From Pseudomonas vlassakiae (lineage in GTDB: Bacteria > Pseudomonadota > Gammaproteobacteria > Pseudomonadales > Pseudomonadaceae), in assembly GCF_014269035.2 (NCBI RefSeq), contig NZ_JABWRP020000026.1:1-59706 (forward strand): 59,706 nucleotides of DNA. The letters run 5' to 3'. A program made the translations under genes and the position numbers. Below are positions 39,943-49,892 of this stretch, piece by piece; within the stretch, counting starts at the first letter, position 1, and every line of letters begins with the position of its first letter. Below the pieces are notes generated by a model, which saw only the letters and a program-made list of their open reading frames with translations, ran no database searches and was not told where the DNA came from.

Positions 39943-40944
39943 TTATGCCTGTCGGCCTCGCAGGAGGGCTGGGATGATTCGGATGTAAGCCAACTCACTC
40001 ACTAATTCCATCAGCGTCTGGGTGATCACCGCCGCCGCCGCCAACCCACGCAGGTCCTCCGGCAAGGCCAGCGCCAATGGCAACACCACCAGCGAGTTCC
40101 GTGTCGCGGCACTGAAGGTCACCGAGCGTGCCTCGGCCACCGGCAGGCGCAACAGCCGCGCCGAAACGAACCCGAGCAGCGGCGCCAGCAGCATGAAGCC
40201 GACATAGACCGGAATCACCGGCAGCAACCGATCGAAGTCCCGAAGCACCACGGCAATCTGCGACCCGATCACCGCCACCAATACCAATGCCATCGCTGGC
40301 ACCGGCATCCACGCCCAGGCGTCGTTCCACGCCGACACCGTGCGGGAGCGGCGGGCGCCGGCGCTGGTGAGCACGGCGAGGATCATCGGCAGCATGATCA
40401 GCAGCACGAAGGCTTCCACGAACGGGGCAATGCTGATTGTTACCTCGCTGTTGTCGCCGAGCATCAGCGCCAGGTACACCGGCAGCAGCACCAATTGCAC
40501 CAGCAGCAGCACGGGCGTGGCGGCGAGGGTCAGGCGCGAGTCGCCTTTACCGATGTGGGTAAACACCACCACGTAGTCGATGCAGGGTGTGAGCAGTACC
40601 AGTAGCGCGCCGATGAGGATCGCCGGATGATCGGCAACGCCGTGGGTGAGGGCCCACACCAGCAATGGCACCAGGATGAAATTGGCGAGCAGCAGGGCCG
40701 CCATGAAGCGGCGGTTGCCCAGGCCTTGGCGCAGGCCGAGGAAAGGGATCTGCAGGAACATCGCATACATCAGGATGGCGATGGCGGGCGTGACCAGGGC
40801 TTCAAGGTGCCGTGCGCTGTCGCTGGCCAGCAGGCCGAAGGCCAGGGCGACGAGCACGGCGGCGAAGTAGATCGGGATCTGCTGGGTTTCGAGTTGCTCT
40901 CTGGTCAAAGCCGGGCCTGTGTCTGGTTGCGCTTGGGGTGGCAC
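39943..40944 (-). CDS. SBF-superfamily transporter (arsenic resistance/bile-acid symporter type)
   Basis: A 333-residue membrane protein with about ten helices. It has LLVLLTPCIDYVVVFTHIGKGD near residues 115-137 and FSAATRNSLVVLPLALALP near 278, patterns I associate with the arsenite-permease/bile acid:sodium symporter superfamily annotated as arsenic resistance protein. No arsR, arsC or arsH gene is nearby, so an arsenic role is not supported by context. Confidence 0.78.
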   Translation of the reverse strand: MPPQAQPDTGPALTREQLETQQIPIYFAAVLVALAFGLLASDSARHLEALVTPAIAILMYAMFLQIPFLGLRQGLGNRRFMAALLLANFILVPLLVWALTHGVADHPAILIGALLVLLTPCIDYVVVFTHIGKGDSRLTLAATPVLLLVQLVLLPVYLALMLGDNSEVTISIAPFVEAFVLLIMLPMILAVLTSAGARRSRTVSAWNDAWAWMPVPAMALVLVAVIGSQIAVVLRDFDRLLPVIPVYVGFMLLAPLLGFVSARLLRLPVAEARSVTFSAATRNSLVVLPLALALPEDLRGLAAAAVITQTLMELVSELAYIRIIPALLRGRQA

Positions 40945-41025
40945 AGGTTAATACGTGACGACGGGGGCTGCATGACCTGAATGAACCTGATGAGGCCCAG
41001 GTTCACCCGCGCCTACAGGGATGTA

Positions 41026-41619
41026 TCAAGCCGGCTTGAGCCAATCGACACCACGCTCCTGAATGATCAGGCTCAAGGTGCCTTGGCGTGCAGTTGGGTA
41101 GCAGGCCAGAAAACCGCCTACCGGGTAGAGACTGTGCACTTCCAGCGGGTGCCCATCCGCGCTCGCCAGCAAAATTTCCCTGCGGCCATCTTCAAGCTGT
41201 GTCAGGTCGAACGCTTCACCCGTCTGTGCATCGGTCAGCGTCCACAGGCTTGGGTCTTTTGCCTTGATCGGCTCTACGTTCACCAGGCCATCGCCGGTGG
41301 TGAATACGCCCTCGCCGGAGTGGGGGCCGTTGCGCAGATAGAGGCGGTAACCCGCTTCGCTATGGCGGAAGTACAGCAGCAACGCAGCTGGCTGGGCGAC
41401 GGGTTCGAAGGTGATCAGTCCGATCTCCTGGCCGTGATGCCAATCCGTGTCGGTGCCGTTCAACATGCCGAGGGTCGTGGCGCCTTCAACGACATCATCC
41501 GGCGCCTGATGCGGGCCCACCAGCGTCACGGGCCCGGTGGTCATGTCGCCCAGTACATTGATGGGGGCTTCAGCGAACTGCAACGTGGCGGTGAAGGACA
41601 GTGCTGGGTGGTCTGCCAT
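41026..41619 (-). CDS. hypothetical protein, 197 residues
   Basis: A beta-rich soluble protein starting MADHPALSFTATLQFAEAPI, from ATG 41619 with GGAGG five to six bases upstream. It has no signal peptide or membrane helix; HQAPDDVVEGATTLGML and YRLYLRNGPHSGEGVFTTGD are prominent. I do not recognise the family. It is a single gene between the transporter and glyA. Confidence 0.65.
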   Translation of the reverse strand: MADHPALSFTATLQFAEAPINVLGDMTTGPVTLVGPHQAPDDVVEGATTLGMLNGTDTDWHHGQEIGLITFEPVAQPAALLLYFRHSEAGYRLYLRNGPHSGEGVFTTGDGLVNVEPIKAKDPSLWTLTDAQTGEAFDLTQLEDGRREILLASADGHPLEVHSLYPVGGFLACYPTARQGTLSLIIQERGVDWLKPA

Positions 41620-41716
41620 GGGGGGCCTCCTGTCAGTTTTCAAAGGAGGTGGCAGGTTAGGCGGCCTGGTTCATTCAACCTATCCGGAAGCGGTTCCAGC
41701 GCCAGATCGCAGGCAT

Positions 41717-41742
41717 GAAAAAGCCCGGCACCGGGCCGGGCT
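41717..41742 (-). terminator. glyA terminator
   Basis: Eight-base stem AGCCCGGC/GCCGGGCT with a five-base loop. On the minus strand it is followed by TTTTTC, 24 bases after the glyA stop. Confidence 0.85.
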
Positions 41743-41765
41743 TCTTCACATCAGGCTTGCCCCAA

Positions 41766-43019
41766 TCAGTTGCCGTAAACCGGCAGCTTCTTGCAGATGG
41801 CCTTGACCTTCTCACGTACGGCGTCGATCACCGCTTCGTTGTTCAGGTCAGCCAGGATGTCGCAGATCCAGCCGGCCAGTTCGCGGCACTCGGTTTCCTT
41901 GAAACCACGGGTGGTGACGGCTGGGGTGCCGAAACGCAGGCCCGAGGTGACGAACGGCGAGCGTGGGTCGTTCGGTACCGAGTTCTTGTTGACGGTGATG
42001 AAGGCTTTGCCCAGGGCAGCGTCAGCATCTTTACCGGAGATTTCCTGCTTGATCAGCGACAGCAGGAACAGGTGGTTCTGGGTGCCGCCGGAAACGACGT
42101 CGAAACCACGCTCGATGAACACTTCGGCCATGGCTTGGGCGTTCTTCACGACCTGCTGCTGGTAAGCCTTGAACTCAGGCTGCAGCGCTTCCTTGAAGCA
42201 GATGGCCTTGGCCGCGATCACGTGCTCCAGCGGGCCGCCCTGGGCGCCTGGGAAGACGGCGGAGTTCAGCTTCTTCTCGATGTCGGCGTTGGCGCGGGCC
42301 AGGATCAGGCCGCCACGTGGACCGCGCAGGGTCTTGTGGGTGGTGGTGGTAACCACGTCGGCGAACGGCACAGGGTTCGGGTACACGCCAGCGGCAACCA
42401 GGCCGGCAACGTGGGCCATGTCGACGAACAGGTAGGCACCGACCTTGTCGGCAATGGCGCGGAAGCGGGCGAAGTCCAGGACCTGCGAGTAAGCCGAGAA
42501 GCCGGCAACGATCATCTTCGGCTTGTGCTCGACAGCCAGGCGCTCGACTTCGTCGTAGTCGATCAGGCCGTTGCTGTCGATGCCGTACTGGATGGCGTTG
42601 TACAGCTTGCCCGACGAGCTTACCGAAGCACCGTGGGTCAGATGGCCACCGTGGGCCAGGCTCATGCCCAGAATGGTGTCACCGGCCGACAGCAGGGCCA
42701 GGTAGACCGCCGCGTTGGCTTGCGAGCCGGCGTGCGGCTGGACGTTGGCGTAGTCGGCGCCGAACAGCTCCTTGGCACGGTCGATGGCCAGTTGCTCGAC
42801 CACGTCGACATACTCGCAGCCGCCGTAGTAGCGCTTGCCTGGGTAGCCTTCGGCGTACTTGTTGGTCAGGACCGAGCCCTGAGCTTCCATGACTGCCGGG
42901 CTGGTGTAGTTTTCCGAAGCGATCAGCTCGATATGCTCTTCCTGGCGCAGGGCTTCTTGCTGCATGGCTTCGAAGAGCTCGGCGTCGTACTTGGCAATGG
43001 TCAAATCACGGCTGAACAT
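41766..43019 (-). CDS. glyA: serine hydroxymethyltransferase
   Basis: A 417-residue PLP enzyme that interconverts serine and glycine with tetrahydrofolate. It has ELIASENYTSPAVMEAQGS near residue 30, YAEGYPGKRYYGGCEYVD near 51, and the PLP-lysine motif VVTTTTHKTLRGPRGG near 221. ATG 43019 gives the family N-terminus MFSRDLTIAKYD. The gene adjoins morA as in P. aeruginosa, where a glyA paralogue is the neighbour. Confidence 0.97.
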   Translation of the reverse strand: MFSRDLTIAKYDAELFEAMQQEALRQEEHIELIASENYTSPAVMEAQGSVLTNKYAEGYPGKRYYGGCEYVDVVEQLAIDRAKELFGADYANVQPHAGSQANAAVYLALLSAGDTILGMSLAHGGHLTHGASVSSSGKLYNAIQYGIDSNGLIDYDEVERLAVEHKPKMIVAGFSAYSQVLDFARFRAIADKVGAYLFVDMAHVAGLVAAGVYPNPVPFADVVTTTTHKTLRGPRGGLILARANADIEKKLNSAVFPGAQGGPLEHVIAAKAICFKEALQPEFKAYQQQVVKNAQAMAEVFIERGFDVVSGGTQNHLFLLSLIKQEISGKDADAALGKAFITVNKNSVPNDPRSPFVTSGLRFGTPAVTTRGFKETECRELAGWICDILADLNNEAVIDAVREKVKAICKKLPVYGN

Positions 43020-43190
43020 GGCGGTCCTCAAGGATCGGGGTAATTTGGGGGGGCATTCTAACCGATTGATCCGCGCCTGGCATATGAACTGGCATCAAGT
43101 CGCGGACCAATGGGCTTCATGTTGCATCCCGCGCCGTGTCTGGGCTGGCTGGGGATTGGAGTTGACTCGAAAGTCCGTTTTTGCGAGCGC

Positions 43191-46100
43191 TCACTGGAAC
43201 ATGAACAGGGCGGCGTTGGCGAACTGCGCTTCGAACTGGTTGGCCGGCATCGGCCGCCCGAACAGGTAGCCCTGCACCTCGTCGCAGCCGTGCTCGCGCA
43301 GGAATTCCAGCTGCTCATGGGTCTCCACGCCCTCGGCGATCACCGCCAGGTTGAGGCTGTGGGCCATGGCGATGATCGCCCGGGCGATCTGCGCGTCCTG
43401 CTCGCCCTCGGGCAGGCCGTCGACGAAGGTGCGGTCGATCTTCAGCACGTCGATGGGGAACTGCTTGAGGTAGTTCAGCGACGAGTAACCGGTGCCGAAG
43501 TCGTCGACCGCGATACTCAGGCCGAGGTTTTTCAGGCTGGCGAGAATCTGCAGCGCCTCATTGACCTCGCGCATCAGGATGCTCTCGGTCAGCTCCAGCT
43601 CCAGGCACGCCGGCGGCAGGCTGGTTTCTTCGAGGATGGTGGCGATCCGCGTGCCCAGCTGGCCGTCTGAGAACTGCCGCGCCGAGATGTTCACCGATAC
43701 CTTCGGCACGCGCACCTTGTTCTTGTGCCAGACCTTGAGCTGGCGGCTGGCCTCGCGCAGCACCCAGTCGCCGACATCCACCACCAGGCCCAGCTCTTCG
43801 ATCACCGGGATGAAGTCGCCCGGCGGTACCAGCCCGCGGGTCGGGTGGCGCCAGCGCAGCAGGGCTTCGGCACCGGTCAGGCGCTTGCCGTCGCCGCTGA
43901 ACTGCGGCTGGTAGTAGAGGGTGAATTCGTTCTGCTCCAGCGCGTGGCGCAGGTCGCTTTCCAGTTCCAGGCGCTCAAGGGCGCTGGCGTTCATCTCGGT
44001 CTGGTAGAACTGGAAGTTGTTCTTGCCGCGCTCCTTGGCGTGGTACATGGCGGTGTCGGCGTTCTTCATCAACTGGCTCAGCTCGTTACCGTCCTGCGGG
44101 CTGAGGGCGATGCCGATACTGGCGGTGACGAAGAACTCGCGACCCTCCAGCACGAATGGCCGCACCAGGCTGCCAAGAATGTTCTCGGCCACGTGGATGG
44201 CGCGGTTCAGGGCCATCTCGCGGGTGGCCCGCGGCTGCAGCAGCAAGGTGAATTCGTCGCCACCCATGCGTGCCACGGTGTCGTCATCGTCGACGCAGGC
44301 CAGCAGGCGCAGGGCCATGTCCTTGAGCATACGATCGCCCGCAGCGTGGCCGAGGGAGTCGTTGATCGGCTTGAAGCGGTCGAGGTCGAGGAACATCAGC
44401 ACCACCCATGACTTCTGCCGTTCGGCCTGCTGCAGCGCGGTGTGCAGGCGGTCCTGGAACAGCGTGCGGTTGGGCAGGTGGGTGAGGGCGTCGTAGTAGG
44501 CCAGCCGGTGGATGCGCTGTTCGCTGGCCTTGCGCTCGCTGATGTCGGTGAAGAAGCACACATAGCTGGCCAGGTCGCCTTCGTCGTCGAGCACGGCGGT
44601 AATGCCGACCCAGGCCGGGTAATGGTCGCCGTCGCGGCGCTTGAGCCACACTTCGCCTTCCCAGCTGCCGCGCTGGTGCAGTTGCTTGAGCACGTAGCGC
44701 AGGTGGCTTTCCTGTTGATCCTCGACGACCAGCATGCTCGGCAGCTGGTCGAGCACGTCGCCGACCGCGTAGCCGCTGACCCGGCTGAAGGCTTCGTTGG
44801 CCTGAACGATATAGCCGGCCGGGTCGGTGATGAGGATGGCCGAGGTGGAGTGCTCGAATACCGTCGCTGCCATGCGCAGGTCTTTTTCCGCACGGCGCTG
44901 CTGGCTGATGTCGCGGCCTACGCCGAGCACGCCTTCGAAGCGCTGTTGGTCGTCCCATACCAGTACCAGGCGCAGTTCGATGGGGATCTTGCGGCCATCG
45001 GCGCGCAGGCAGTCGAACAGGAACAGTTGCGTCGGCAGCTGGCTGCGCAGTTGGGCCAGTTGCTCGCTGTCGCCCATGGCCTTGCTGACGCGTTCCATCA
45101 GGCTGTAGATGCCGGTGAGCTGGGACGGGTTGGCGATGATCGACTGCCAGCCGTTGTCGAAGATCCACTCGGCCTGGTAGCCCAGCACCGCCTGCACCGA
45201 GGGGCTGAGGTAGTTGAGCTGCAGGCGGCTGTCGGTGGAGAAGATCACGTCGCTGATGCTTTCGGCGAGCATGCGGTAGCGCTGCTCGCTGTCACGCAGC
45301 GACTGGCTGGCCTCGATCTGTACGGTGACATCCTTGCCCACGCCGATGATGCGTGTGACCAGGCCATCGTCATCGCGGGTCAGTACCTGTTCGCGGATTT
45401 CATAGCAGCGCCAGCCGCCATCGCGGTGGCGGAAGCGCAACTGAGTGTGCAGTGACTGGCTATGGGCACTGTCGCGCTGTTGCTGGCGCAAAGCCTGGTA
45501 GTGCGCGGCATCTTCGGGGTGCAGCAGCAGTTCCCAGAAGCGGTCGCCCATCTGCGCCAGCTCGGTGCGGTCGTAGCCGAGGGTCTGGCCGAGGTGGCGG
45601 TTGCTGAAGATCATTCGCTGGCTGAGCACGTCCTGCACGTACAGCTGGTCGGGCACGGTACGCACGACGTCGGACCAGAAGCTTTCACGTTCCAGCAGCG
45701 ACAACTCCACCTGCTTGCGGCTGGTAATGTCGCTGATACTGAGGATCACCGCCTGGTAATCGCGACGCTGCTGCGGCAGGCGCGCCATCAGCCACAGGTG
45801 CAATTCGCCACCCAGCGGTGCGGGCAGGCGCACTTCCAGCTCCAGCGACGGGCGCTGTTCGATCAGCGCGTCGATCAGCTGCATGCCGACGCTGTCGCGG
45901 CCGTCGCCGCTGCCATCGATCAGTCGTTGCCAGGCGCCCTGGTGGCACTCGACATTGAGGAGCTGGCGCGCCACCTGGTTGATCTCGGTGATCTTCAGCT
46001 CCAGCAGCAGCGAGCGGCGCAGGGCCGGGTCCAGCGCCAGGCTCTGCTTGAGCCCGGCCAGGTTGCGCAGGTGATAGCGGTCGAGCTGGCCGGGCAGGCT

Positions 46101-47021
46101 CGACAGGTCGAGCACGCACAAGGCAACGCCGGTGCCTTCGAAGATTTCCTGGTAGCGCCGGCGGTCTTCCTGCAGCGCGCGCTGGCGACGGCGCATGTTG
46201 AACAGCGCCAGTACCGGCAGCAGTGCGCAGAACAGCGCCAGCAGGCATTTGCCGATCAGTGCCGGCAGCAGCTTCTGCTGGGCCAGGCCTGCGTCGAACA
46301 GGCCACGCAATTGCCAGGTGCTGTTGTCGATGAAGGCGAGCATCACGCTTTGCAGCGGCTCACCGCTGGTCTGCGCCGGCGCGTGGCGTTCCAGCACCTC
46401 GCCACTGCGGCTGTTTTCCAGCAGCCAGAGCGGGTGGCCCGGGCCGTCGAGGTGTTCGGTGAGTGTCTGGTAATAGTCCGGTGACAGGCGCAATAGCCAG
46501 TAGCCACGGTCCTGCTCCGCCGACTGGCGCAACAGCAGGTAGAGGGTGCGGTTGTCTGCCGAGTTGGTAAAGAAGTAGCTGCGCCCCTGGTTCAGCCCGA
46601 CCAGCTCGTCAATCGACTGGCGGTCAGGGCTGTCGACCAGGCTGTCACCGTGCAGTTGCCCGGCCTGGTCCAGCCAGGCCAGGTCACGCAGGGCGGGCAG
46701 GCGTTCACGCAAGGACTCCAGCAGGCTGGGCAGCGCGGCCGGCGCCGGCGCCTTGACGTACGGCTGGACCACGTTGATGGCCTGCTGGGCCTTGAGGGCC
46801 ATGTTCAGGCTCAGGTGGTCGGCGAGTTCGGCGCTCGCGTTGAGGTTCAGCTGGCGCTGGTCGGCCTGGGTGTGGCGAAACTGGGAGAACAGTTGCCATA
46901 GCAGCAAGCCCAGCAGAATCAGGGCCAGCAGCGCCAACGCACCCTTGACCGAACCCCGTAGCGAAGCGACTGGGGCCGGCGAAGCGGGGCGCAGCAGAGT
47001 CGGATGATTGAGATTGGTCAA
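43191..47021 (-). CDS. morA: membrane PAS-GGDEF-EAL regulator MorA
   Basis: A 1276-residue c-di-GMP regulator. Two membrane helices (about 29-46 and 258-280) enclose a periplasmic sensor; PAS/PAC domains span about 300-860. The GGDEF motif RMGGDEF is near residue 917 and EALLRWRHP near 1050, with DDFGTGYSSL near 1175. Both catalytic motifs look intact. The RxxD inhibitory site upstream of GGDEF reads DDDD, so product inhibition may be lost. The TTG start at 47021 is preceded by AGGA at seven bases. MorA controls motility and biofilm in Pseudomonas; next to glyA as in P. aeruginosa. Confidence 0.93.
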   Translation of the reverse strand: MTNLNHPTLLRPASPAPVASLRGSVKGALALLALILLGLLLWQLFSQFRHTQADQRQLNLNASAELADHLSLNMALKAQQAINVVQPYVKAPAPAALPSLLESLRERLPALRDLAWLDQAGQLHGDSLVDSPDRQSIDELVGLNQGRSYFFTNSADNRTLYLLLRQSAEQDRGYWLLRLSPDYYQTLTEHLDGPGHPLWLLENSRSGEVLERHAPAQTSGEPLQSVMLAFIDNSTWQLRGLFDAGLAQQKLLPALIGKCLLALFCALLPVLALFNMRRRQRALQEDRRRYQEIFEGTGVALCVLDLSSLPGQLDRYHLRNLAGLKQSLALDPALRRSLLLELKITEINQVARQLLNVECHQGAWQRLIDGSGDGRDSVGMQLIDALIEQRPSLELEVRLPAPLGGELHLWLMARLPQQRRDYQAVILSISDITSRKQVELSLLERESFWSDVVRTVPDQLYVQDVLSQRMIFSNRHLGQTLGYDRTELAQMGDRFWELLLHPEDAAHYQALRQQQRDSAHSQSLHTQLRFRHRDGGWRCYEIREQVLTRDDDGLVTRIIGVGKDVTVQIEASQSLRDSEQRYRMLAESISDVIFSTDSRLQLNYLSPSVQAVLGYQAEWIFDNGWQSIIANPSQLTGIYSLMERVSKAMGDSEQLAQLRSQLPTQLFLFDCLRADGRKIPIELRLVLVWDDQQRFEGVLGVGRDISQQRRAEKDLRMAATVFEHSTSAILITDPAGYIVQANEAFSRVSGYAVGDVLDQLPSMLVVEDQQESHLRYVLKQLHQRGSWEGEVWLKRRDGDHYPAWVGITAVLDDEGDLASYVCFFTDISERKASEQRIHRLAYYDALTHLPNRTLFQDRLHTALQQAERQKSWVVLMFLDLDRFKPINDSLGHAAGDRMLKDMALRLLACVDDDDTVARMGGDEFTLLLQPRATREMALNRAIHVAENILGSLVRPFVLEGREFFVTASIGIALSPQDGNELSQLMKNADTAMYHAKERGKNNFQFYQTEMNASALERLELESDLRHALEQNEFTLYYQPQFSGDGKRLTGAEALLRWRHPTRGLVPPGDFIPVIEELGLVVDVGDWVLREASRQLKVWHKNKVRVPKVSVNISARQFSDGQLGTRIATILEETSLPPACLELELTESILMREVNEALQILASLKNLGLSIAVDDFGTGYSSLNYLKQFPIDVLKIDRTFVDGLPEGEQDAQIARAIIAMAHSLNLAVIAEGVETHEQLEFLREHGCDEVQGYLFGRPMPANQFEAQFANAALFMFQ

Positions 47022-47252
47022 GCGTTGGTCCTGCGATTGGGCTGGCGATGGCAGGGATGGACATGCACGGTGTATGCCGGTACTGCACAGGCCTGGACCG
47101 CGGCCGCGCACTATAAAGCCGGACATGCGAACGGGCTAGCATGCCTGTGATTATGGCAATGTGCCAGCCCGATTGTCCGAAGCCGATGGTCGTGGTGACG
47201 CTGACCCGTTCGGCAAGACCCTGCATCCTGTGCGAGAATGCCGCCCGCTTCA

Positions 47253-47666
47253 ATGACAACGCATCGGAGATGTTCGGTTTTGGTTACTCACTTTTCCACC
47301 AATGGCCTCGATTCCGCCTGTGGGCGCAGCAGTCAGACCCTTGTCAGCACTGCCGTGACCGCGGACGTATCCTGCAAATCGTGCCAGCGTTCGCTGGTCA
47401 AACCAGATGCGGCTGCGGCCTCGAAAAACAAGACGCCATCGCTGGCCGAGCTGCGCAAGACCGCCAAGGCGGCCGCAGCACCCGCTGAAAAGGCACCGGT
47501 GGCTGGCGTAGCCAAGCCGGCTGGCAAGGTCGTCAGCACGCCTGTTGCAGCCCAGCCTGCCCGCAGTGGCGGTTTCAGCGTCAAGGCCGCTTATGCGGCG
47601 CGCCTGGCCGAGCAGAGCGAGCGCTGCCGGTTGCCCCGGGGCAAGGCCAAGCAGCGTCACGTCTGA
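47253..47666 (+). CDS. small hypothetical protein with CxxC motif
   Basis: About 137 residues. The N-terminal part, VTHFSTNGLDSACGRSSQ then TADVSCKSCQRSLVK, holds three cysteines in a zinc-binding-like arrangement. The rest is an Ala/Lys/Pro-rich linker and a short basic tail (RCRLPRGKAKQRHV). Start ATG 47253 is uncertain; 47238 is also in frame. Divergent from morA. Function unknown; basic tail may bind nucleic acid. Confidence 0.6.
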   Translation: MTTHRRCSVLVTHFSTNGLDSACGRSSQTLVSTAVTADVSCKSCQRSLVKPDAAAASKNKTPSLAELRKTAKAAAAPAEKAPVAGVAKPAGKVVSTPVAAQPARSGGFSVKAAYAARLAEQSERCRLPRGKAKQRHV

Positions 47667-47683
47667 ACCATTTTTGGCTGCTG

Positions 47684-47837
47684 TACCGGCCTCTTCGCGG
47701 CTAACGCCGCTCCCACAGAGACTGATGAGGCTTTGATCCTGTGCAGTAACTGCCTCCACAGGTGCTGCACAAGGCTTCAAGCCAGTGCTGTACCTGTGGA
47801 AGCGGCTTTGGCCGCGAAGAGGCCAGTACAGCAACCA
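47684..47837. repeat. paired REP elements (inverted)
   Basis: Left arm TACCGGCCTCTTCGCGGC (about 47684-47701, followed by CGCTCCCACAG) and right arm CTGTGGAAGCGG...GGCCGCGAAGAGGCCAGTA (about 47792-47830) are inverted to each other over some 150 bases. This is a BIME-like REP pair in the 336-base gap before ettA; the rest of the gap shows only the ettA leader. Confidence 0.8.
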
Positions 47838-48002
47838 ATGTGACCTTCAGGTCCACCCCGATCCCACCATCCGACCACCCTGTGCAACGCCGCGCGTTGG
47901 CGTAGAATGGTCGACTTTGTTCAATGAAACCCGTAAACACATCCCCCTGGCCACAGTGCCGGGGCGATCGTCGATGTCTTTACCTATCTAGAGGGCTTGG
48001 TT

Positions 48003-49670
48003 TTGGCTCAATACGTCTACACCATGCATCGGCTGAGCAAGGTCGTGCCGCCGAAGCGGGAAATTCTCAAGAATATTTCCCTGTCGTTCTTCCCAGGCGC
48101 CAAGATCGGCGTGCTCGGCCTGAACGGTGCCGGTAAGTCGACCCTGTTGCGGATCATGGCGGGCGTCGACAAGGAATTCGACGGCGAAGCCCGTCCGATG
48201 CCCGACATCAACGTGGGTTACCTGCCGCAGGAGCCGCAACTGGACCCGAACAAGTCCGTGCGCGAAGTGGTCGAGGAAGCGGTCAGTGTGATCAAGGACG
48301 CCCAGGCTCGCCTGGACGAGGTCTACGCGGCCTACGCCGAACCTGATGCCGACTTCGACAAGCTGGCTGCCGAACAGGCCAAGCTCGAAGCCATCCTGCA
48401 GGCTGCCGACGGCCACAACCTCGAGCGCCAGCTGGACGTCGCCGCCGACGCCCTGCGCCTGCCGGCCTGGGATGCTCGCATCGAGCACCTGTCCGGTGGT
48501 GAGAAACGCCGCGTGGCCCTGTGCCGCCTGCTGCTGTCGGCCCCCGACATGCTGCTGCTCGACGAACCGACCAACCACCTGGATGCCGATTCGGTAGCCT
48601 GGCTGGAGCGCTTCCTGCACGACTTCCCGGGCACCGTGGTAGCGATTACCCACGACCGTTACTTCCTCGACAACGTTGCCGGCTGGATCCTCGAACTGGA
48701 CCGCGGCGCCGGTATCCCGTACGAAGGCAACTACTCGGGCTGGCTGGAAGCCAAGTCGGAGCGCCTGGCGCAGGAATCCAAGCAGCAGAGCGCCCACGAG
48801 AAGGCCATGAAAGAGGAACTGGAGTGGGTGCGCAAAGGCGCCAAGGCCCGCCAGTCGAAATCCAAGGCCCGTCTGCAGCGCTTCGAAGAGATGCAGTCGC
48901 AGGAATTCCAGAAGCGCAGTGAAACCAACGAGATCTACATCCCGGCCGGTCCGCGCCTGGGCGACAAGGTCATCGAGTTCAAGAACGTCACCAAGGGTTA
49001 TGGCGACCGCGTGCTGATCGACAACCTGTCGTTCTCCATGCCCAAAGGTGCCATCGTCGGCGTGATCGGCGGTAACGGTGCCGGTAAGTCGACCCTGTTC
49101 CGCATGCTGATGGGCAAGGAGCAACCGGACTCGGGCAGCATCGAGATCGGCGAAACCGTGCAGCTGGCCTGCGTCGACCAGAGCCGTGAAGACCTCGACG
49201 GTTCCAAGACCGTGTTCCAGCAGATCTCCGACGGTTCCGACCAGATCCGCATCGGCAACTACGAGATCCCGTCGCGTACCTACGTTGGCCGCTTCAACTT
49301 CAAGGGTGGCGACCAGCAGAAGTTCGTCAAGGACCTGTCCGGTGGTGAGCGTGGCCGTCTGCACCTGGCGCTGACCCTGAAGGAGGGCGGCAACGTCCTG
49401 CTGCTCGACGAACCGTCCAACGACCTCGACGTCGAAACCCTGCGTTCCCTGGAAGAAGCCCTGCTGGACTTCCCGGGTGCCGCCATCGTGATTTCCCACG
49501 ACCGTTGGTTCCTGGACCGTGTGGCCACTCACATCCTGGCGTACGAAGACGACTCGAACGTGGTGTTCTTCGAGGGTAACTACACCGAGTACGAAGCCGA
49601 CCGCAAGAAGCGCCTGGGCGACGCTGCAGCCCAGCCACACCGTGTACGGCACAAGAAGCTGGCTCAATAA
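48003..49670 (+). CDS. ettA: energy-dependent translational throttle protein EttA (ABC-F)
   Basis: A 555-residue ABC-F protein, the same length as E. coli EttA, with nearly identical start (AQYVYTMHRLSKVVPPKR). Two ABC cassettes: Walker A GLNGAGKST near residue 39 and GGNGAGKST near 357; signatures LSGGEKRR near 165 and LSGGERGR near 445. The linker between them carries the arm/P-site interaction motif. EttA binds the ribosomal E site and gates elongation by energy status. TTG 48003 is chosen since GAGG lies eight bases before it; TTG 47997 would be too close. Confidence 0.95.
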   Translation: MAQYVYTMHRLSKVVPPKREILKNISLSFFPGAKIGVLGLNGAGKSTLLRIMAGVDKEFDGEARPMPDINVGYLPQEPQLDPNKSVREVVEEAVSVIKDAQARLDEVYAAYAEPDADFDKLAAEQAKLEAILQAADGHNLERQLDVAADALRLPAWDARIEHLSGGEKRRVALCRLLLSAPDMLLLDEPTNHLDADSVAWLERFLHDFPGTVVAITHDRYFLDNVAGWILELDRGAGIPYEGNYSGWLEAKSERLAQESKQQSAHEKAMKEELEWVRKGAKARQSKSKARLQRFEEMQSQEFQKRSETNEIYIPAGPRLGDKVIEFKNVTKGYGDRVLIDNLSFSMPKGAIVGVIGGNGAGKSTLFRMLMGKEQPDSGSIEIGETVQLACVDQSREDLDGSKTVFQQISDGSDQIRIGNYEIPSRTYVGRFNFKGGDQQKFVKDLSGGERGRLHLALTLKEGGNVLLLDEPSNDLDVETLRSLEEALLDFPGAAIVISHDRWFLDRVATHILAYEDDSNVVFFEGNYTEYEADRKKRLGDAAAQPHRVRHKKLAQ

Positions 49671-49691
49671 GCCGGTGTTCTGATGCACAAG

Positions 49692-49719
49692 AATGGGGCC
49701 TGTCGCGGCCCCATTTTTG
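49692..49719 (+). terminator. ettA terminator
   Basis: Nine-base stem AATGGGGCC/GGCCCCATT with a six-base loop and T run, about 20 bases after the ettA stop. Confidence 0.9.
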
Positions 49720-49892
49720 TGCCTGCTTGCGGCGGTAGGACGGCTGTTTTACCGTCGATTCGAAAGTTGTTTTGTATACATTTATATAAAACGCACCAAA
49801 TAATTTCAAAAAAACGACATTTCGCCCTATTCCGGTGCGATTGCTTCTTGGTACATTCCGGAAAAAACCAATAAGTCCAATCCCTTGGTGAG

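Noticed and set aside
39943..40944. An arsenic resistance operon
   Set aside because: Only a transporter of the broad SBF/arsenic-type superfamily is present. No arsR, arsC or arsH-like gene is adjacent.
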